NCBI GenBank assembly: GCA_044448685.1 | Contig: JBIOHC010000018.1 | Location: 1-64,000 of the forward strand | Direction: 5' to 3' | DNA from: Palsa-965 sp044448685 | GTDB lineage: Bacteria; Bacteroidota; Bacteroidia; Palsa-965 | DNA: 64,000 nucleotides | Shown here: positions 16,550 through 25,985 of the stretch, in pieces | How the letters are laid out: the number at the start of each line of letters is the position of its first letter | How positions within the stretch are numbered: the stretch's first letter is position 1 | The notes under the pieces: model-generated | Told to the model about the DNA's origin: nothing | The model's database searches: none | Seen by the model: only the letters and a program-made list of their open reading frames with translations | Made by a program: the position numbers and the translations under genes

Positions 16550-18298
16550 ATGAAACGAAGCAATACTTTCCTTTATACTTTACTTGTCGTTGGCCTCTTT
16601 TTAACTATTGGATGCGAACAACATCCGAAAGAAAAATTCAGGGTTGTGATCTGGGAGCTGGCCGACCCGGAAATGCTGAATCCTGTGCTTACTACGGACA
16701 ATAATTCGGATATGGTCTTGAAATATATGTTTCAAAGCCTTATTGAAATAGATTTTAAAACCCTGCAACTTACACCCTGCCTCGCTGAAAGCAGACCACA
16801 GATAGAAACAACAGCCGATGGGAAAGTCCACCTGACCTTCCGGATACGAAAAGAAGCCAACTGGGATAATGGAACTCCTGTTACTGCCCGGGACGTGGAA
16901 TTCACTTTAAAAGCGGTCTATAATCCTGCTGTCAACAATCCCGGAGTGAAGTCTACTCTTGATAATATTGGAGATATTCAGTTGTATCCGGATGACCCTA
17001 AAAAGCTGACAATTACCTATAATACCGTTTATTTTCTGGCTGAAATCGGGGCCGGTGGGTTTCAGATTATACCTGAATATGCCTATGACCCCAAGGGTCT
17101 GATGAAAGATTATTCGATGAAAGAGTTGCTGACGAATGCGAATAAGTATTTGCAGGATCCGAAAATACAGGAGTTTGCCACGGATATGAATTCGGAAAAA
17201 CGTATGCGTGATAAAAATTTTATCTGCGGAAGCGGAGCTTACGAGCTGGAAAACTGGACTTCTCATCAGAGGCTGACACTGAAAAAGAAAAAGTCATACT
17301 GGGGTGATGCCCTGGCTGAAAAGGTTCCCTACCTTGCTGCCGGGCCCGACCAGCTGGTATTCAACACCATTGGTGATATGACGGCAGCGGTCGTAGCACT
17401 GAAAGCCGGGAACCTGGATGTGATTTATTCCATCAAACCCAAAGATTTTGTTGAATTGCGTAAAAACCCGGCGGTCACCGAAAAATTCAATATTGCCACC
17501 CCTCCCATGCTTTCCTATACTTATATAGGCATGAACACCAAATCCAAATTATTCAACACAAAGAAAACCCGGCAGGCCTTCAGCCACCTTGCCGATGTGG
17601 ATCGTTATATAGAAACAGTTTATTACGGACTTGCACAAAAGGTCATAGGGCCTGTACATCCTTCAAACAGGTGCTACAATAAAGATATTACAGCCTATGA
17701 CTTTAATATAGATAAAGCCAAAGCTTTGCTGGCTGAAGACGGATGGAAGGATTCTAACGGGGATGGGGTTCTGGACAAAATGATTGACGGGGTTCATACA
17801 GAATTTAAAGTGAAGCTTACAACCAACTCCGAAAGTGAACTCCGGAAATCCATAGCACTTATGTTCCAGGAAGCGGCACGTAAGGCCGGTATAGAGGTAA
17901 CCGTTGACGCTCAGGAGTGGAGCACGTTTCTCAGTAACCTGAAAAAACACAACCTCGATTTGTTTATCAGTGCCTGGGTACAAACGCCGGTTGATAATGA
18001 TCTTAAACAAATTCTGCACGGGGTTTCGGCAGGACCCGGAGGAGATAACTACGCCAGCTTTACAAATAACCTGAACGACTCTCTGATTGATGCCATCCGG
18101 GTAGAACTGGATGATGATAAACGGGCTGCATTGTATAAGAAACTGCAGGTCGTACTGCATGAAGAAGCTCCCTTTATTTATCTCTTTTCACCAACGGAAC
18201 GTATGGCGTTCTCCAAAAAATTTACAAATGCAGAAGCTTCCTCTATGCGGCCAGGATTCAATGCTTCCCAGTTCAGAAGAGCGCAGCAGGATAAATAA
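16550..18298 (+). CDS. Peptide ABC transporter substrate-binding lipoprotein (SBP_bac_5)
   Basis: A 582-residue periplasmic binding lipoprotein of the DppA/OppA type. The lipobox is LTIGC (residues 18-22). Family landmarks include LVFNTIGDMTAAVVALKAGN (about 280), TRQAFSHLADVDRYIETVYY (about 344) and KALLAEDGWKDSNGDGVLDK (about 390). It would deliver oligopeptides to the two permeases that follow (21 bases, then a 4-base overlap), so the three genes form an operon. The ATP-hydrolysing subunits are missing from the window and must be elsewhere. The substrate could also be nickel or another small ligand. Confidence 0.9.
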   Translation: MKRSNTFLYTLLVVGLFLTIGCEQHPKEKFRVVIWELADPEMLNPVLTTDNNSDMVLKYMFQSLIEIDFKTLQLTPCLAESRPQIETTADGKVHLTFRIRKEANWDNGTPVTARDVEFTLKAVYNPAVNNPGVKSTLDNIGDIQLYPDDPKKLTITYNTVYFLAEIGAGGFQIIPEYAYDPKGLMKDYSMKELLTNANKYLQDPKIQEFATDMNSEKRMRDKNFICGSGAYELENWTSHQRLTLKKKKSYWGDALAEKVPYLAAGPDQLVFNTIGDMTAAVVALKAGNLDVIYSIKPKDFVELRKNPAVTEKFNIATPPMLSYTYIGMNTKSKLFNTKKTRQAFSHLADVDRYIETVYYGLAQKVIGPVHPSNRCYNKDITAYDFNIDKAKALLAEDGWKDSNGDGVLDKMIDGVHTEFKVKLTTNSESELRKSIALMFQEAARKAGIEVTVDAQEWSTFLSNLKKHNLDLFISAWVQTPVDNDLKQILHGVSAGPGGDNYASFTNNLNDSLIDAIRVELDDDKRAALYKKLQVVLHEEAPFIYLFSPTERMAFSKKFTNAEASSMRPGFNASQFRRAQQDK

Positions 18299-18319
18299 CC
18301 ACTAACTTTACAGACCGGA

Positions 18320-19753
18320 ATGCGGAGGTATATTATCAGGCGTGTGTTGGTTTTTATACCCACCCTCTTTGTTATTTCCCTGCTGACATTCGTTATCAGT
18401 GTCAATGCACCCGGTGATCCCCTTGATCAGATACTCAATAAAAATTCGGGGTTCGAAAGCCAGACCTCCAATAAGCTGGCCGGAGAAAAAGCCTACCGCA
18501 TGGCAAGGCATGATTACGGGTTTGACCTTCCCCTGTTTTATTTCGATTTAAGCAGTGCCGCCTTACCCGATACGCTCTATCTTATTCCCGACCTTACCCA
18601 GCGCCAAACACTGGAAAGGCTGGCAGAGAAGTATGGAGACTGGAATCATATAAGTTTTTATTATCTACTCCTTCATAAGCTTGATCTGGATCTTTATCAA
18701 ATGGCTGCATCAAGTACCAGATCTGATCTTATCTATCAGATGCGTGCAGAACTGTTAGGGCTTTATGATACATGGGAGGATGCCAGGATCCAGGCCCGGT
18801 TCAGTAAACTCCGCACTTTGAAAAAGGAAGGCGATGACCTTTTAACCGATAAAACCTGTTTTGCAAAGCTGGAATCGGCTTACCGGAAAATGGTTCAGGA
18901 GTCCTGTCCCCTGAAGAAATATATTCCTGCCTTACACTGGCATGGAACAGACAATCAATATCACCGCTGGTTCAGCCGCTTTGTGAGGGGTGATTTCGGC
19001 ATCTCTTATCAGGATCAGCGACCGGTAAGTTCCTCTATCAGGGAAGCCTGGCCCTGGACAGTAGGCATCAGCCTGGTATCCGTCTTGCTTGCATTCCTGA
19101 TTTCCATTCCCTTAGGGGTTCATGCAGCAGTGAATAAAGGCTCGTTAAAAGAAAAGATAAGCACTACTGGCTTATTCATGCTATACTCCCTCCCCAATTT
19201 CTGGATTGGAACATTGCTTGTGATTTTTTTATGCGGAGGAGACTGGCTCCATCTTTTTCCCGGACCGGGAGCTGACCCTGTGCCTGCTGATGCCTCCTTT
19301 TTTTCGTATATCGTGCAAACCTGTTACCACCTGGTACTCCCGCTCATTTGCTGGACTTATGGCACGCTGGCCTTCATCTCCCGTCAGATGAGGGGAGGCA
19401 TCCTGAATGTAATAGGTCAGGATTATATCCGCACCGCAAGAGCCAAAGGTCTGGATGAAAAAACAGTGATCTGGAAACACGCCTTGCGCAACTCCCTGTT
19501 ACCGGTCATTACTCTTTTTGCGGATGTATTCCCCCTCTCCGTTTCCGGCTCTGTGGTGCTTGAACACATCTTTAATATTCCCGGCATGGGCCAGCTCAGC
19601 TACCAGGCCTTTTTTGCCAAAAATTATCCAGTCATCTTTGCCGTACTTATGTTCACAGCTTTCCTGACTCTTTTCGGGAATCTTGTTTCAGACATCCTGT
19701 ATGCTCTGGTTGATCCGCGTATATCCTTTACCAGCACTTCAAAAGAAGAATGA
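18320..19753 (+). CDS. Peptide ABC transporter permease, DppB type, enlarged
   Basis: A 477-residue inner-membrane permease. The first helix (IIRRVLVFIPTLFVISLLTF) is followed by a long extracytoplasmic insertion of about 190 residues before the normal core: GDFGISYQDQRPV, then five helices and the EAA loop DYIRTARAKGLDEKTVIWKH that contacts the ATPase. Ordinary DppB proteins are 310-340 residues. The insert (roughly residues 45-225) is mostly charged helices. It ends by overlapping the next permease start (ATGA), showing translational coupling. Confidence 0.9.
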   Translation: MRRYIIRRVLVFIPTLFVISLLTFVISVNAPGDPLDQILNKNSGFESQTSNKLAGEKAYRMARHDYGFDLPLFYFDLSSAALPDTLYLIPDLTQRQTLERLAEKYGDWNHISFYYLLLHKLDLDLYQMAASSTRSDLIYQMRAELLGLYDTWEDARIQARFSKLRTLKKEGDDLLTDKTCFAKLESAYRKMVQESCPLKKYIPALHWHGTDNQYHRWFSRFVRGDFGISYQDQRPVSSSIREAWPWTVGISLVSVLLAFLISIPLGVHAAVNKGSLKEKISTTGLFMLYSLPNFWIGTLLVIFLCGGDWLHLFPGPGADPVPADASFFSYIVQTCYHLVLPLICWTYGTLAFISRQMRGGILNVIGQDYIRTARAKGLDEKTVIWKHALRNSLLPVITLFADVFPLSVSGSVVLEHIFNIPGMGQLSYQAFFAKNYPVIFAVLMFTAFLTLFGNLVSDILYALVDPRISFTSTSKEE

Positions 19754-21093
19754 AAAAGCCCTTCTTCCTCTTCTTTGGCAAAAAAACCGATGCCGCTCTC
19801 CAACCGGTCAGTCCGGCTGATTACCGTGAAAATTTATGGGGGAATGTAATTCATCAGTTCAAAAAGAACAGGCTTGCACTATGGTCATTCCGTTTCATAC
19901 TATTCTTAGCTTTAGTGGCACTCAGTGCTGATTTTATTGCCAATGAAAAACCACTGGTATGCAAATACAAAGGTCATATATATGCTCCGGTGTTCCGTGA
20001 ATATCTTGTCGATGCCGGCCTGGCCCGCTGGCCTGCCGATTTGCTGAATGCAGACTGGCATAAACTGAACTATGAATGGTCCCTGTTTCCACCGGTGCCC
20101 TACCTGCCCCAGAATCTGGATGGGGGTAATGAACACAGTGTAAGTCCGTTTGGTAAACAAGCGATTGCATCCCTCAGATGGAGGCATTGGATGGGCACGG
20201 ATGAACTGGGCCGGGATGTGCTTGCCGGCATGCTGCATGGTACGCGGATTGCTCTTAGTATTGGCATCATTTCGATGGGTCTTGCACTCGTCATAGGTGT
20301 ATTCATCGGCGCCCTGGCCGGTTTTTTCGGTGATGACAGACTATCCGCTTCCAGAGCCCGAATCATTCTGAACATTTTGTTCGGGGGCCTAGGCTTTTTT
20401 TATGCATTCGGAACCAGAGCTTATGACCTGCATGATGCCCTTGCCGATTCATTCGGAAAATTCTTCCTGCAATTGCTCGTAAGCCTTATCATTCTTGGTA
20501 CGGTCATAACACTGGGCAATCTCTTTTGTCCCCTGCTTAAAAAACTGCCCGGAATGAATAAAAAAATCAGAGTACCGGTCGATATGCTTTTATCCAGATT
20601 CATTGAAATTATGAATTCCATCCCTACTCTCTTCCTTATTATCTCAGTCTCTGCTATCGTCACCAAACCTTCTGTCATGATTGTGATGATCATTATCGGG
20701 CTTACCGGATGGACCGGCATAGCCCGTTTTATCCGCGCTGAGTTACTGAGGATACGGAATCTGGAATATATAGAGGCAGCCAGAGCCCTTGGTTTCACAC
20801 AAAGGAGGGTACTGTTACGTCATGCAATCCCCAATGCACTCTCACCTGTTCTTATTGCCCTGGCTTTTGGTATTGCAAATTCTATCATGATAGAATCTGT
20901 GCTTTCCTTCCTTGGAATAGGAGTTCCGGCAGAAACAATTACCTGGGGATCTATGCTTTCACTTGCCCAGCAAACACCGGGAGCCTGGTGGATCGCTATC
21001 TTTCCGGGCTTCGCAATCTTTTTAACCGTAACGGTTTATAATCTCGTAGGGGAAGGTCTTACGGATGCACTGGATCCTAAGCTGCGCAAGTGA
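19750..21093 (+). CDS. Peptide ABC transporter permease, DppC type, enlarged
   Basis: A 447-residue permease, again longer than the usual 290-310 residues. The DppC core is clear: HWMGTDELGRDVLAGMLHGT (about residue 146), the EAA loop EYIEAARALGFTQRRVLLRH (about 346) and the C-terminal FLGIGVPAETITWGSM. Additional material lies after the first helix (residues 60-130) and between helices 2 and 3 (about 200-285), where an extra hydrophobic pair is seen. It pairs with the DppB-type protein to form the channel. Its stop is one base from the end of the convergent TPR lipoprotein gene, and no terminator hairpin is evident between them. Confidence 0.9.
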   Translation: MKKPFFLFFGKKTDAALQPVSPADYRENLWGNVIHQFKKNRLALWSFRFILFLALVALSADFIANEKPLVCKYKGHIYAPVFREYLVDAGLARWPADLLNADWHKLNYEWSLFPPVPYLPQNLDGGNEHSVSPFGKQAIASLRWRHWMGTDELGRDVLAGMLHGTRIALSIGIISMGLALVIGVFIGALAGFFGDDRLSASRARIILNILFGGLGFFYAFGTRAYDLHDALADSFGKFFLQLLVSLIILGTVITLGNLFCPLLKKLPGMNKKIRVPVDMLLSRFIEIMNSIPTLFLIISVSAIVTKPSVMIVMIIIGLTGWTGIARFIRAELLRIRNLEYIEAARALGFTQRRVLLRHAIPNALSPVLIALAFGIANSIMIESVLSFLGIGVPAETITWGSMLSLAQQTPGAWWIAIFPGFAIFLTVTVYNLVGEGLTDALDPKLRK

Positions 21094-21094
21094 T

Positions 21095-21703
21095 TTATTT
21101 TTTATTTTTAGCTTCAAACTCCTTTACTATTTCCTCGTCAGTCTTACCCAGGTGGGTAATAGCTATTTTGGCATCTTCGGCCAGTTTGTGCTTGGGATAG
21201 TCGTTTATAATCTGTTCGTAGAGCAGCTTAGCCTTTGCATCCTGACCGGGCAGGTTGCTGTCGTAAATCATGGCTTCCTGATAGATGGCTTCGACGACAA
21301 ACTTATAATCCGGATATTTCTGAACCACGGTCTGATAACAGACAATCCCCTGGTCGTAATTACCCGCAGCAACAGCGATACCTGCAGCGCGGAAATAATA
21401 GTCTGGAGCCAGTTTGTCATCCGGAAAGGTGGATGCATAATCCAGATAAGCCTTAATGGCCTTAGCGGCAACAGATGCATCAAATTTTGTACTTGCTTTC
21501 ATGTTCTTTTCAGCATCCATAACCTGGTCGGCATACATTTTCCGGTCCGGATGTGCCTTACGCACCGCCATTGCCCTTGCACTGTCAGCTTCAGCCTTGC
21601 TTTCCTTATCAATTATACCACTGTTGCAGGAACCTAGTGAGAGCATGCAAAGCAGGAAAGAAAAAAGAATCGCACCCGGTGTATAACAGGTTCTGTGAAT
21701 CAT
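21095..21703 (-). CDS. TPR lipoprotein
   Basis: A 202-residue lipoprotein with lipobox LSLGSC (residues 22-27). Residues 80-185 carry TPR-like helical pairs (PDYYFRAAGIAVAAGNYDQG, VQKYPDYKFVVEAIYQEAMI, DAKAKLLYEQIINDYPKHKL), resembling outer-membrane lipoproteins such as CpoB or BamD, although too small for a definite assignment. It is the last gene of a minus-strand run ruvX-def-TPR with short gaps, so probably co-transcribed. Confidence 0.72.
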   Translation of the reverse strand: MIHRTCYTPGAILFSFLLCMLSLGSCNSGIIDKESKAEADSARAMAVRKAHPDRKMYADQVMDAEKNMKASTKFDASVAAKAIKAYLDYASTFPDDKLAPDYYFRAAGIAVAAGNYDQGIVCYQTVVQKYPDYKFVVEAIYQEAMIYDSNLPGQDAKAKLLYEQIINDYPKHKLAEDAKIAITHLGKTDEEIVKEFEAKNKK

Positions 21704-21744
21704 AGATCGTGAATATTAATGTATGTTATTTATTTAAGACCTGA

Positions 21745-22329
21745 TTATTTCCGGGGAAAACGCATCTTATAATCGGTCTTCACCTTTCCATTTGATATAT
21801 CGGTGAGCTTTCCTTTGATCAGGCGTTTACGAAGCGGGCTGATACGGTCTGTAAATAACATTCCGTCAATATGATCGTATTCATGCTGTATGATACGGGC
21901 CGCCATACCGGTGAATGTTTCAACATGTTCTTTAAAATCCTCATCCAGGTAGGCCAGTTCAATATGGGGGGGACGCATTACATCCTCCCTGATCTTGGGT
22001 ATACTCAGACAACCTTCATTGAATTTCCAATCTTCACCATCCTCATTCAGAATACGGGCATTGATAAACACTTTTTTGAATTTGCGTAAAAATTCGATCT
22101 CCTTTTCATCCATTTCTTCATCCTCGTCATCTGCAAACGGAATTGCATCCACGACAAAGAGCCGTATCGCTTTCCCGACCTGAGGAGCGGCCAGGCCTAC
22201 CCCTTTTGCATTATACATGGTTTCGAACATATTGCCAATCAATTCCTGTAATCCGGGATAATCTCTGTCAATTTCCTCGCCCATTTTTTTCAGAACAGGA
22301 TCACCGTAAGCTACTATTGGTAAAATCAT
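21745..22329 (-). CDS. def: Peptide deformylase
   Basis: A 194-residue enzyme that removes the formyl group from new proteins. All three motifs are present: GVGLAAPQVGK (motif 1), EGCLSIP with the metal-binding cysteine (motif 2) and QHEYDH with two metal-binding histidines and the catalytic glutamate (motif 3). An acidic insertion DDEDEEMDEKEIEFLR lies between motifs 1 and 2, common in Bacteroidota homologues. The formyltransferase gene fmt is also in the window but in a different unit. Downstream of ruvX on the same strand with a 36-base gap. Confidence 0.96.
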   Translation of the reverse strand: MILPIVAYGDPVLKKMGEEIDRDYPGLQELIGNMFETMYNAKGVGLAAPQVGKAIRLFVVDAIPFADDEDEEMDEKEIEFLRKFKKVFINARILNEDGEDWKFNEGCLSIPKIREDVMRPPHIELAYLDEDFKEHVETFTGMAARIIQHEYDHIDGMLFTDRISPLRKRLIKGKLTDISNGKVKTDYKMRFPRK

Positions 22330-22365
22330 TTATACACTGTCATTTATTGATTAACACTTCCTTTC

Positions 22366-22782
22366 TTATTTGCCATTCCCCTGCATAAAAGTTTGAAGAA
22401 TCAGGGTTGCACTTATTTCATCCACCAGCTCCTTATTTTGTCTGTCTTTTTTTTTCAATCCACTGTCAATCATCGTCTGAAATGCCATTTTGGAAGTAAA
22501 TCGCTCATCCACCCGTTCTATCCTGAGGTCTGGAAATGTCTTCTGCAGGTTTTTGAGAAACGCCTCTACATACCTGGATGATTCACTGGGTGTATTATCC
22601 ATTTTTTTAGGATCACCCAATACAACTACATCCACCTTTTCTTTCTGGAAATACTCTTTCAAAAAAGAAATGATGTCTTTGGCATGAACTGTTGTTAAAC
22701 CACTTGCAATGATACGGGAAGGATCCGATACGGCAATGCCGACCCTTTTGGTACCATAATCAATTGCCATAATACGACCCAT
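22366..22782 (-). CDS. ruvX: Putative pre-16S rRNA nuclease / Holliday junction resolvase RuvX (YqgF)
   Basis: A 138-residue RNase H-fold protein: the N terminus MGRIMAIDYGTKRVGIAVSD carries the first catalytic aspartate, VVLGDPKKMDNTPSESSRYV the middle motif and RIERVDERFTSKMAFQTM the later one. The family trims the 5' end of 16S rRNA in E. coli and was earlier described as a resolvase. It heads the minus-strand run with def and is divergent from dapD, with 70 bases between the two starts. Confidence 0.94.
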   Translation of the reverse strand: MGRIMAIDYGTKRVGIAVSDPSRIIASGLTTVHAKDIISFLKEYFQKEKVDVVVLGDPKKMDNTPSESSRYVEAFLKNLQKTFPDLRIERVDERFTSKMAFQTMIDSGLKKKDRQNKELVDEISATLILQTFMQGNGK

Positions 22783-22811
22783 ATCTGCTTAAATCAAGGC
22801 AAATTTAAGGG

Positions 22812-22819
22812 TATTTTTG
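22812..22819 (+). promoter_or_regulatory. -7 element (TATTTTTG) before dapD
   Basis: TATTTTTG fits TAnnTTTG and ends 32 bases before the dapD start, in the short space between divergent ruvX and dapD. A -33 TTG is not obvious. Confidence 0.45.
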
Positions 22820-22851
22820 TTAGTTTTGTTGTCCGAACACTAAAACACCTT

Positions 22852-23682
22852 ATGCATAACAGCACTCTTACCCAACCTATTATTGAAGCCGCATGGCTGA
22901 ACAGGGAACTTCTCAAGGAAGATCATACCCAGGATGTGATCCGTGAAGTAGTGCAAAGTCTTGACAAAGGCTACCTGAGGGTTGCTGAACCCTCTCAAAC
23001 AGGTGATCAGTGGAAAGTCAATGAGTGGATTAAAAAAGCCGTTATCATGTACTTTCCCATACAGAAAATGGAAACACTGGAGGCCGGGCCTCTGGAGTTC
23101 TATGATAAAATGGCGCTCAAACGTAATTATGAAGCATTAGGGGTTCGTGTTGTTCCTCATGCCGTGGCACGCTATGGAGCCTTTTTGGCAAGAGGTGTAA
23201 TCCTGATGCCTAGCTATGTAAATATAGGTGCTTATGTAGATGAAGGGACCATGGTGGATACCTGGGCAACGGTAGGGTCCTGTGCCCAGATAGGCAAACA
23301 CGTACACCTGAGCGGAGGTGTTGGAATTGGAGGCGTACTCGAGCCCATACAGGCTGCCCCTGTGATTATTGAAGACGGTTGTTTCATAGGCTCACGCTGT
23401 ATTGTGGTGGAAGGAGTTCATGTACAGAAGGAAGTCGTACTCGGAGCCAATGTAGTCCTGACAAAATCCACGCGTATTATAGATGTCAGCAATGATCGGC
23501 CTAAGGAATACAAGGGATTTGTACCCTCCCGTTCTGTTGTGATTCCGGGCTCCTATACCAAGAAATTCCCTGCTGGAGATTATCAGGTTCCCTGTGCGCT
23601 CATCATAGGTCAGCGCAAAGAAAGCACGGATCTTAAAACTTCCCTTAATCATGCACTCAGGGAATATGATATTGCAGTCTGA
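22852..23682 (+). CDS. dapD: 2,3,4,5-tetrahydropyridine-2,6-dicarboxylate N-succinyltransferase
   Basis: A 276-residue left-handed beta-helix acyltransferase of the succinylase branch of lysine/diaminopimelate synthesis. The hexapeptide repeats are clear from residue 110 on: GVILMPSYVNIGAYVDEGTM, SCAQIGKHVHLSGGVGIGGV, EDGCFIGSRCIVVEGVHV. The N-terminal helical domain and the length (275 is usual) agree with DapD. It is needed for peptidoglycan cross-links and lysine. Next gene on the same strand after 30 bases. Confidence 0.96.
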   Translation: MHNSTLTQPIIEAAWLNRELLKEDHTQDVIREVVQSLDKGYLRVAEPSQTGDQWKVNEWIKKAVIMYFPIQKMETLEAGPLEFYDKMALKRNYEALGVRVVPHAVARYGAFLARGVILMPSYVNIGAYVDEGTMVDTWATVGSCAQIGKHVHLSGGVGIGGVLEPIQAAPVIIEDGCFIGSRCIVVEGVHVQKEVVLGANVVLTKSTRIIDVSNDRPKEYKGFVPSRSVVIPGSYTKKFPAGDYQVPCALIIGQRKESTDLKTSLNHALREYDIAV

Positions 23683-23712
23683 ATTTAAAGCTCATATGTT
23701 CCCCGCCCTGTT

Positions 23713-24705
23713 TTGAAAATCTTAGTCATACAAACCGCTTTTATAGGTGATGCCATTTTGGGCACAGCCATGCTGGAAAAGCTTCATCATGCTTATCCGG
23801 CTGCCAAAATCGATTACCTGGTCCGTAAGGGCAATGAAAATCTCTTTACAGCCCACCCTTACCTGCATGAATTGCTGGTATGGGACAAGGGAAGTCATAA
23901 AATGGCTAATCTCTGGGCTATGGCCCGCTATATCCGCAAAGGACATTATGATTATGTGGTCAATGCACACCGTCATATCAGTTCGGCTTTTCTTACCCTT
24001 TATTCAGGTGCACAGCACCGTTTTGGATTTGACTCCAGCCTGTTGTCAGTCTTTTTCACCAAGCGCTATCCCCATGACATTGGAAATGGCAGGCATGAAA
24101 CAGAACGTAACCAGGACCTGATACGGGAGATAACCGATGAGCATACTGCCAAACCCCGCCTCTACCCTTCCAAAACTGACGAAGCGAAGGTAAGCCTGCT
24201 TTTGAACAGCGAACCTGGTGCAGGTATTCCATACTGCTGTCTGGCCCCGGCGTCAGTCTGGTTCACCAAACAGTTTCCGGAAGAAAAATGGATGGGATGG
24301 ATCAGACAAAAACCCCAACCCACCGAACGTATATTCCTGATAGGTGCTGCATCCGATGCAGCACTTTGTGAGCGAATCCGTACAGCTTGCCCTTCTTTCC
24401 CGATCACCAGTCTGGCTGGAAAACTGACCCTGCTTGAATCGGCTGCTTTGATGAAAGGAGCACGCATGAATTATGTCAACGACAGCGCTCCTATGCATAT
24501 TGCTTCCAGTATGAATGCCCCTGTTACAGCAATCTTTGTTTCTACCGTTCCCCGTTTCGGCTTCGGCCCGCTTTCGGATAAACAGGCGATTATTGAAACA
24601 AAGGAAAAACTTACCTGTCGCCCTTGCGGACTTCATGGTTTCAAATCCTGCCCTAAAAAACATTTTAAATGTGCTACCACCATTGCGGTGGAAACAATTC
24701 ACTGA
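23713..24705 (+). CDS. Glycosyltransferase family 9 (heptosyltransferase-like)
   Basis: A 330-residue GT9 protein: N terminus KILVIQTAFIGDAILGTAML matches the start of ADP-heptose:LPS heptosyltransferases, and the C-terminal nucleotide-sugar region includes VNDSAPMHIASSMNAPVTAI. It most likely adds heptose to the LPS inner core; the heptose phosphatase gene gmhB is also in the window. The only sensible start is a TTG at 23713; the nearest upstream ATG (23696) is out of frame. The C terminus includes RPCGLHGFKSCPKKHFKC, a cysteine-rich tail seen in some homologues. Confidence 0.88.
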   Translation: MKILVIQTAFIGDAILGTAMLEKLHHAYPAAKIDYLVRKGNENLFTAHPYLHELLVWDKGSHKMANLWAMARYIRKGHYDYVVNAHRHISSAFLTLYSGAQHRFGFDSSLLSVFFTKRYPHDIGNGRHETERNQDLIREITDEHTAKPRLYPSKTDEAKVSLLLNSEPGAGIPYCCLAPASVWFTKQFPEEKWMGWIRQKPQPTERIFLIGAASDAALCERIRTACPSFPITSLAGKLTLLESAALMKGARMNYVNDSAPMHIASSMNAPVTAIFVSTVPRFGFGPLSDKQAIIETKEKLTCRPCGLHGFKSCPKKHFKCATTIAVETIH

Positions 24706-24730
24706 TAACCGGCTTTCTTATACGCTTTAT

Positions 24731-25945
24731 ATGCCATCAACACCCATACCAGTACTTCCTGTCATTACGCTGCATGCCGGCAAAGAGCAAAGCCCTCTCC
24801 GTTTCCACCCCTGGATATTTTCAGGAGCCATTAAAAGCAAGAGCAGGGAACTGGAAGAAGGGGAAGCTGTGGAGGTGCATGACAGCAAAGGAACTGTTGT
24901 AGGTATCGGCCATTATCAGATTGGCAGTATTGCCGTGAGACTGTTCTCCTTCCGCAAGACAGAAGTTGATTTCAAATTCTGGAAAAACAAGCTGGTGAGA
25001 GCTTATAACCTCCGAAAGAAGCTGGGATTGACTGACAATCCTTTGACCAATACGTACAGGCTGGTATTCGGTGAAGGAGACGGTATGCCAGGTTTGATCA
25101 TAGATTATTACAATGGTACAGCTGTCATGCAAAGCCATTCAATCGGTTTTTACCTGATCCGTGAACAGCTGGCAGAAGCTTTGAAGGAAGTGTATGGTGA
25201 TCAGCTCAAAGCCATTTATGACAAAAGTGAAGATACCCTGCCACACCTTGCGAAGGTTAAAGCTGTGAACGGAATTGTATGGGGAAAAACAGAAACCAAT
25301 GAAGTACTTGAGAATGGCCATAGCTTTTATATTGATTGGGCAGGTGGACAGAAAACCGGCTTTTTTGTGGATCAGCGGGAAAGCAGGGAGCTGGTAAAGC
25401 AATACAGCAGCGGTAAATCAGTATTGAATACGTTCTGTTATTCAGGAGGCTTCAGCATTTATGCCCTTGCAGCCGGAGCATTGACTGTGCATTCTGTTGA
25501 CAGCTCAAAAAAAGCCATAGAACTCACCGAACGGAATGTGGAACTGAATAAAAACCGGTTTCCTGTATCCGAAACTACACATGAAAGTTTTGCCGCTGAT
25601 GTCTTTGATTTTCTGAAAGGAAAAGACAAAGTTTATGATCTTATTATCCTCGATCCGCCTGCATTTGCCAAGCATCAGAATGTAAAACACAATGCTGTTC
25701 AGGGTTACAAACGACTCAACCTGGAAGCCCTCAAACAGATAAAGCCGGGAGGTATCCTGTTTACCTTTTCCTGTTCACAAGTTATAGACCGTACGTTGTT
25801 CAGAGGAGCTGTCATGGCTGCTGCCATCGAAGCAGGACGGAGTGTACGTATTCTGCATCAGATCAGCCAGCCTGCAGACCATCCTGTTAGTATTTTTCAT
25901 CCCGAAGGAGAATATCTCAAGGGCCTTGTGTTATATGTTGAATAA
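24731..25945 (+). CDS. Class I rRNA methyltransferase, RlmI-like (PUA + SAM domain)
   Basis: About 404 residues from the ATG at 24731. An N-terminal PUA domain (LRFHPWIFSGAIKSKSRELE) is followed by a central EEHEE domain and a Rossmann methyltransferase: WAGGQKTGFFVDQRESRELV, VLNTFCYSGGFSIYALAAGA (SAM site) and the catalytic DLIILDPPAFAKH. This is the architecture of RlmI, which makes m5C1962 in 23S rRNA. The frame stays open upstream into the glycosyltransferase gene, but residues encoded before 24731 overlap that gene and do not resemble the family, so I reject the longer form. Confidence 0.9.
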   Translation: MPSTPIPVLPVITLHAGKEQSPLRFHPWIFSGAIKSKSRELEEGEAVEVHDSKGTVVGIGHYQIGSIAVRLFSFRKTEVDFKFWKNKLVRAYNLRKKLGLTDNPLTNTYRLVFGEGDGMPGLIIDYYNGTAVMQSHSIGFYLIREQLAEALKEVYGDQLKAIYDKSEDTLPHLAKVKAVNGIVWGKTETNEVLENGHSFYIDWAGGQKTGFFVDQRESRELVKQYSSGKSVLNTFCYSGGFSIYALAAGALTVHSVDSSKKAIELTERNVELNKNRFPVSETTHESFAADVFDFLKGKDKVYDLIILDPPAFAKHQNVKHNAVQGYKRLNLEALKQIKPGGILFTFSCSQVIDRTLFRGAVMAAAIEAGRSVRILHQISQPADHPVSIFHPEGEYLKGLVLYVE

Positions 25946-25973
25946 TCAGAAGCAAGGCTCTGTGGATTATTTC

Positions 25974-25981
25974 TATTTTTG
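25974..25981 (+). promoter_or_regulatory. -7-like element (TATTTTTG) just before fmt
   Basis: TATTTTTG lies only 4 bases upstream of the fmt ATG. If it is a real -7 element the transcript would begin at or inside the start codon, giving a leaderless message. Confidence 0.3.
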
Positions 25982-25985
25982 AAGG

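Noticed and set aside
24515..24730. Upstream extension of the RlmI-like reading frame (72 extra residues)
   Set aside because: It lies mostly inside the glycosyltransferase gene in another frame and has no family resemblance; the ATG at 24731 directly precedes the conserved PUA domain.
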